From: Calvatia gigantea
Lineage: Eukaryota > Basidiomycota > Agaricomycetes > Agaricales > Lycoperdaceae
Reading direction: 5' to 3'
DNA: 64,000 nucleotides
Assembly: GCA_025093985.1 (NCBI GenBank)
Contig: JACAAK010000005.1
Span: 2,108,001 to 2,172,000 of the forward strand
Part shown: in pieces, positions 58,501 to 64,000 of the stretch
Layout: the number at the start of each line of letters is the position of its first letter
Position numbering within the stretch: position 1 is the first letter of the stretch
Program-made: the position numbers and the translations under genes
Notes under the pieces: generated by a model
Told to the model about the DNA's origin: nothing
The model's input: the letters and a program-made list of their open reading frames with translations, nothing else
The model's database searches: none

Positions 58501-61500
58501 CATGCGCAGCTTCTGGCAAATGATCGTATCCTACTGCTCGTCAATCAGGATGAGAAATTTGCACTGTACTTGGATAGTCTCTTCAGCATCGGGGATGCTC
58601 TCCAACACAATCGGCAAAAGAAGCTGCTATACAAGAACAAGCTCGGGGGGGAGATCCTGTTGACATTCGATGAGACTAAGCGCCTTTTGGTCCTGTGCGC
58701 ACCCCAGAAGGTAATTTTTTTCTACATTCCTTCCACGCGCCCAGACTAATCGCACTGGATCAGTACATGTTGCACGTCTTCGTGTTTGACGAACAATTCG
58801 GGTCCCTCCAGAGTTGGGCAAGGCCGTTCGAGCTCGCCGACTGGTACAACAATAACGAGGCCATCGTACGCATTTGCTTCGTGACGGGAACCGAAGATGT
58901 CCTACTCGTGGACTCCAGCGCTCAAGCCCGCATATACTCTTTCGTCAGCCAACGGTTCCGGTACGTCAAGGTTCGTCAAAGGGGGATTGCTTTGAGGCTC
59001 ACCACGACTCCCTTAGGCCTGCATCTGTGGCATTGCCCGGAATACCAAATTTCGCGATGTCCTCCCCTGACGGTGCTTGTGCTCTGCTCGTGTTCCAAGT
59101 TGCTGACCAGAGAATTCTCGCCGCATATCATTGGGATACGTTCGGTGCATCTGAGGGGGTTACCGCTACGTTGCCTGAAAGTCACGGAAGTATTTCAGTG
59201 ACCTCGTTCGTCAATCGGCGGAGCATACATTTGGTGATGATGAATGAGGAGAAGGGCTACTGTCAGTCTTTGGCTTTGGCAATCACAAAGAAGTCGTCGG
59301 AGTTTCTCTTCAAAGAGAAAGGCGTGAAAGTCTCGGCAGACGCAGGAAAAGGGGGAAACTACATGAACAATTGCTTGCTTGATTGTTTCGGAGACGTTTG
59401 GACTCGGTTCCCGGTGGTGGCTGCTGTGTCTCGTCAGACAATCACATCGTCCGCCACTCGACAACCAAAGGCAATCATCTTCGTTTCGGATCAGGTCCAT
59501 GGCAAGTATGCCTCGTATTTTGCAGACATGGTCAAAAACTTTGAGGATCAAACGAAGAAACCAACGGACGGACAGCTCCGGGCAATATCTATCAACGCCA
59601 AAACGCACTCGGACGTGATTCGAGACCCTTCCCGCGCTTTCGTTGGTAGCGTTTCCCGGTTTTGTGCAGGCCAGTGGTTCGCGAATCTCCTCTGCCTCCT
59701 CCCCATCCACATCGCAGTTGCTCGTGACAATCGTTTCATACCACTGAAAGATGGCGTTTCATCGGCAGAGTTTGAGAAGTCCCTCCTCGGGGCCGAAGTT
59801 GGGCGGATCGTTGACAACCTCTCATTTGGGTGGTATGAATCTATACTTCGATCTTACATGGCGGACAAGGTGAGGTGTCAATGCCTATCCTGTTACAATT
59901 AGTATCCTAATCCCGGTATAGCCCGTCAAGGTGGTCTCGTCAATGGGTAAGTCTATAAACCCTGGGACGAAGATTATGCTCAATACCTGAAGGCGAACAA
60001 TCCGTGGGCAAGAGTTTCGCCCTCAACCACTTGATGGATACCTCGTTTGCTGGCAGTGCCATGAGAACAACAGGTATGTCTGTCTCCCTTTACTCTCCCT
60101 TCAGTCTTAACACATTCGCTGTAGAGGGCGTATGGATGTCGATCACTCCGACAGACGATGCCTTACTAGTCGCTCTTGACTTCGAAGGTAAGTTTCCCCC
60201 GTTCTTCTCTCCAGCCCTCGTTTCTACATACCCCTTCCTCAGGCGTCCATAGTATTGAGCGCTCCCCACAAGAAGACGCGCTCCTTGTTTTATTCAACAC
60301 CGCGATCTCAAACCTTGTATGCATTGTTCATAAACTTAACCAACTCGTGGTTGATGGTCCTATCAGGTCCTGTTCAGAAACAACTTCGCCCTATCTCGTG
60401 ATATTGCTGATCTTTTCCAGTCGTTCCAAGCATCTTCCGTCATCCTTGATCCAGCTGCGAACCCATCACTATTCCAGTCCACCCTCGTCATTATCATCAA
60501 GGTATTTGTACTACATAATTTCTTATCTCAATTTTTTGTTGAATCTCGTTTCAGGATGTCGTTGAATCCGACAAGAGAGAGATAGTACGAGAGTATGTGG
60601 CTATGTTGTGGTTCCATGTCTTCAAACCCACACTAAATGCCCCTCTCCACAGGTTCTCACTCAAGTTCCAGGTCGGGAGACCCTCTCCAGATGTCGATTG
60701 ACTCTCACTTCTTTCCTCAACAGAAAATAGTCCAGGAGGAACAAGGCGCAAACTTCATCTCTAAACTTCATGCTGGGCGCCTGAATATCATACCTTGGCC
60801 CGTTATCGAATCTAGTCAATTTTACATGCTGTTTTCGACCCTCAAGCGTCGCCTTGATTCACAAAAAGTAACACATTCCTCAGCGGGTGAATTCTTGTAC
60901 ACCCTGAAGATATTGATGGCTAAACTGAAGGTGACATGAATAACTTGTCCCGGCTCATCAGGCACTCACATGAAATACGACAGGCCAATGACTGGGGTGC
61001 CATGTCCCGTGAGCCTTTCATGGTGCACTACTATTTGCCCAATTCTAATTGGTTCCTCAGAGTCGCTTGCTGCGCACCGCGCACAGACCATGTTGGCTAT
61101 TCTTCCGGTTGCTCTCCAGTACGGCCTTGCCGATGTCGGTTCAGACAATGAACCACTTAAGGTAATTGACCGATCTTTGCGACATTGTAATCCGCATTCA
61201 CACAGGTATTCTCGATAGAATCTCGACAACGACACAGTAATCGAGTGCCCGGACACACCATCAAAGTTGTTCCTATCATCTCAGTCGCCAGAGATACACG
61301 CCAGAGAGGATGTGTTGGCCGATCTCAGGCAAGCCTGGGGAAAGTACAATGCAAGGCATGAGATGGATGAAGTCACTTGGATAAACGAACTTGGCGCTTA
61401 TCTCAGCGATGTCGTCAAGCTCAGGATTGTTCATGTTGAATCATGGATTTCCATTAACTTGCAAAGATTCAAGACGAGCAACACACATGTTGAGTTGTTG

Positions 61501-64000
61501 CAACGGGAGATGGCAAATGGCGCCGTGGATCTTCAGGCCAACGTTGATCTTTGCAAAATGACCTGTTCGGTTTGTCATCTCAGCTGTACGTTGTCGCGCA
61601 GGCACGATCCCACTTTACGGCCTCACGATTGTAACACCAACCACCAATGTCCCCATCCCTGCGATTATACTACCGACCACCCTGAAGAAAACAGACCTTG
61701 TCAGTCGCCGTAAGTTCTTCTCGTTGGCGGAAAGAAATTCCAACTAAACTTATGAATGTCTGACAGCGCCGGTCACGACGGTCCGCATATGTAGGTCGTT
61801 GGGCATTGCAGGGAATATCACTCTTATCGATCCGTATCTAGTTGCGTTGTCGACGAACATTTATGCGGTGAACCCTGCATTCACAGCGATATGAAAGGCT
61901 GCCAAATCAATTGCATGCAGGTCAGACATCCACATTCAATGACACCATACAGAACTGACAGGAGAGATTTCAGATGGCTGGTCATGACGGTGATCACTTG
62001 TGTTCGGCTCGTAAGCATGCATGCGGAAAGGTAATAGGCTCTAATGGCAGCCACTGTGTGTTAGACTCACACTATCATTGCCCTAGCCTTGCGGACTCCG
62101 AGTCGTTCTTCCCAACGGAAGCGTCCAGTACGCCTGCTCCGACACATGCAGCTTCCCAAGGTTTGTTCAAGCCCATGCCCTCAATACTTCATTTGGTTAC
62201 TCAATTCCTCTGCAGCGACGAGGACCACGACCAACATGCTTGTGATAATCGGATGTGCCCTATGACCTGCGAATTATGCAAGCGACTATGCGGAAGCTCT
62301 GACCACCTTCATGGCTTAGATAGCTCCTCCGTTCATCTCTGCGGGTGAGATCCTCGAACTCGATCATTATGATCCAATATTGATCGTAAAAATAGGGAAT
62401 CCCACCGCTGCCAGTCGTCTTGTAGTGCTGGGATATGTGAGATTGATACCACACCACAATCCATTGAAGCAACGTTTACGGGTCGTCACGAGACATTCCA
62501 GTACACGAAGGTGGGATACCCTTTGGACATCTCCATCAACAAGACTGACACCACCGTGCGCCGTCTAGTACAACCAAGGTTTGTCCACTACCCCCCCAAT
62601 GTGATCTCTCAAATTTGCCCACAATTATGCTCAGTGTCCAAACGCTTGCCATGTATTAAGCCAATCCCGGCCGGGAAGCGCGATCACGAGGGCCAACACA
62701 TTCACAGCTTGGAGCCATCGCCCTTTCACTTTTGTGAAACAAGGTACGGTTATAGAAAATTTAGATATTCTTGATTTTTTGCTGAGGGTTTTCAACGCAA
62801 TAGATGTGGAAACTGCGGGTATTTCTGTACTCTGCCTCGAGGTCTGTAATATTGTCCAGTGTCGACCAAGTTGCTAAACGGACCGGGTCGTCAGGTCACC
62901 CTCAACAAGAACACGAGACAAGCCACGGCTCTATGTCCAAAACAAGATGGGCTGTTGATGGTCCCGACGGTACTGCGATGGAGTTGAACGGCCGTCGCTT
63001 TGGTACCAACGATGAAGGTGCTCCGATGATGTGCAACCTTGTTTGCCAAAGCATGGGTCGTCACGCACATCTTGATTATTGTCGAACCGATCCGGGGCAA
63101 CCTTGTACTGGCTCTGACCATGAGCATATCAGCACCCGCCTCGAGCCAAACCCTGACCGACCCAAGGATTGGATTGAGCACAAACTGTACTGGAGACGCT
63201 CGGGTATGTGATTCAATGCTCCTGTCAATTTACCACGGTTTAATCTTTTTGGTTTAGGTTTCAGAGGTAAGTTCCCTCCGAATTGGGTCTCCGGTAGCAC
63301 GGCTAACGTGGCTCTGCAAGATCCTTATTCACGCGATGACCAGACAAATTTCGCGAAATGGTGAGTGTTAACCTCACTGAATAGCTTGAGTTAATCCTTC
63401 GCCAGTGATGCAATGTGCCCAGGTAAAGCAGATCTACGAATTGAATGCATGCTCGGCGTCCTGACATCATGCCATAGGTCCGGAACACGCGGCCACCGCG
63501 GGTCAAGCCGCACAACCCTCATATTGCACCTTGCCAATTTTCCATCCGCCTCATGCTACCAATCAATTGACGGGTTTAGGGTATGTTGGAACATTAATTC
63601 TCTGCTTTCATTGCTGAGGTTTATTCTTATTAATTCTCAGCTACGTATCGAACGACGGGCACCTGTTCTCATGTAAAAATCCGATAGTGATGCAACAAGC
63701 CTTCCATGTGTGAGTACAATGGGATATGTCAATACTCGTTATTTCAATAACACGAATGCGTATTAGGATCTTCGTCATTGATAGGTAGGAATTTTGCCTC
63801 TCGCACCTGTCCCACGTACAAATTTCGTCCTCAAAGGTCCGGATCAATGTGCCAGAACACACCTACGCCGCTACACTCAACTCCCGTGACCCCAATGATC
63901 TTACAGCGCCACAACGACAGACTTGGTGCAGTTTACCTTTCATTACATGGGTTCTGGCAGTCCAGACAAACTGCATTGGCGAATCCAGGAGCAGGGGCAC
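55583..64000 (+). CDS. Giant VLIG-type GTPase / Cys-rich zinc / VWFA protein, copy C (runs off window)
   Basis: Exons: 55583-55634, 55688-55725, 55779-55831, 55880-56040, 56094-56286, 56345-56524, 56577-56787, 56846-57030, 57079-57336, 57387-57457, 57510-58101, 58158-58213, 58263-58449, 58500-58710, 58764-58960, 59017-59869, 59922-59946, 59993-60073, 60125-60187, 60243-60316, 60367-60501, 60555-60592, 60653-60671, 60724-60930, 60984-61008, 61061-61161, 61219-61709, 61767-61790, 61842-61920, 61974-62030, 62087-62160, 62216-62344, 62396-62510, 62569-62578, 62635-62743, 62804-62841, 62895-63203, 63258-63266, 63321-63360, 63406-63422, 63478-63580, 63641-63709, 63767-63784, 63837 to edge. Open throughout. 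P-loop GEQSVGKS at exons 17-18; MIDAS DRSGSM across exons 43-44. The exon 11 acceptor differs from A and B (57509) and adds two residues. Closest to copy B. Confidence 0.83.

Overview
The window is nuclear DNA of a filamentous basidiomycete, most likely a mushroom-forming Agaricomycete. Its genes are very intron-rich, with GT-AG introns of about 45-65 nt that often carry a CTRAY branch point. It also holds basidiomycete-type Ty1/copia and Ty3/gypsy chromovirus retrotransposons and a fragment of a CENP-B-type DDE transposase. There is no bacterial-style operon, rRNA, tRNA or CRISPR.

Host part: 1-23.7 kb and 54.2-64 kb hold three paralogous copies of one giant gene, all on the + strand: copy A (2403-11511), copy B (14412-23504) and copy C (55583 to beyond the window end). 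Each can be modelled as 47 exons. The exon lengths sum to an open frame of 2215 codons in B; copy C stays open to the window edge. The product has, in order, a Pro/Gln-rich N-terminus, an alpha/beta and helical region, a beta-rich (propeller-like) region, a VLIG-type GTPase domain (P-loop GEQSVGKS), a long Cys/His-rich zinc-binding region with repeated H-x-C-x6-C-x3-C units, and a C-terminal VWFA domain with a MIDAS motif. Copy A has one extra G near its 3' end, which removes the VWFA domain. B and C are the closest pair, with near-identical upstream DNA. Blocks of near-identity shared with A suggest gene conversion. A minus-strand gene at 1-799, possibly a papain-fold cysteine peptidase, lies upstream of copy A, and a short remnant of it lies upstream of copy B.

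Transposon island: about 23.75-54.2 kb separates copies B and C. From left to right it holds: a CENP-B-type transposase fragment; a decayed Ty3/gypsy chromovirus (minus strand) split by a copia element (25986-39488, minus strand, perfect CATAG target duplication); and, nested inside that copia's leader, a young non-autonomous LTR element (32343-39044, + strand) with near-identical LTRs, a wrecked pol-derived interior and an array of hairpin repeats. Next come a Ty3 solo LTR, a + strand chromovirus relic with its own LTR, and a second minus-strand chromovirus (42.96-51.86 kb). The last is interrupted by an LTR-less but fully open copia pol fragment (47.6-50.6 kb, + strand). The chromoviruses carry an extra ORF downstream of the chromodomain and an 11-nt arrangement expected for Tf1-like self-priming. 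The copia family carries a primer-binding site that looks complementary to the initiator-tRNA anticodon arm (half-tRNA priming).

All coordinates, gene models and identities were worked out by eye from the sequence. No database search was run.
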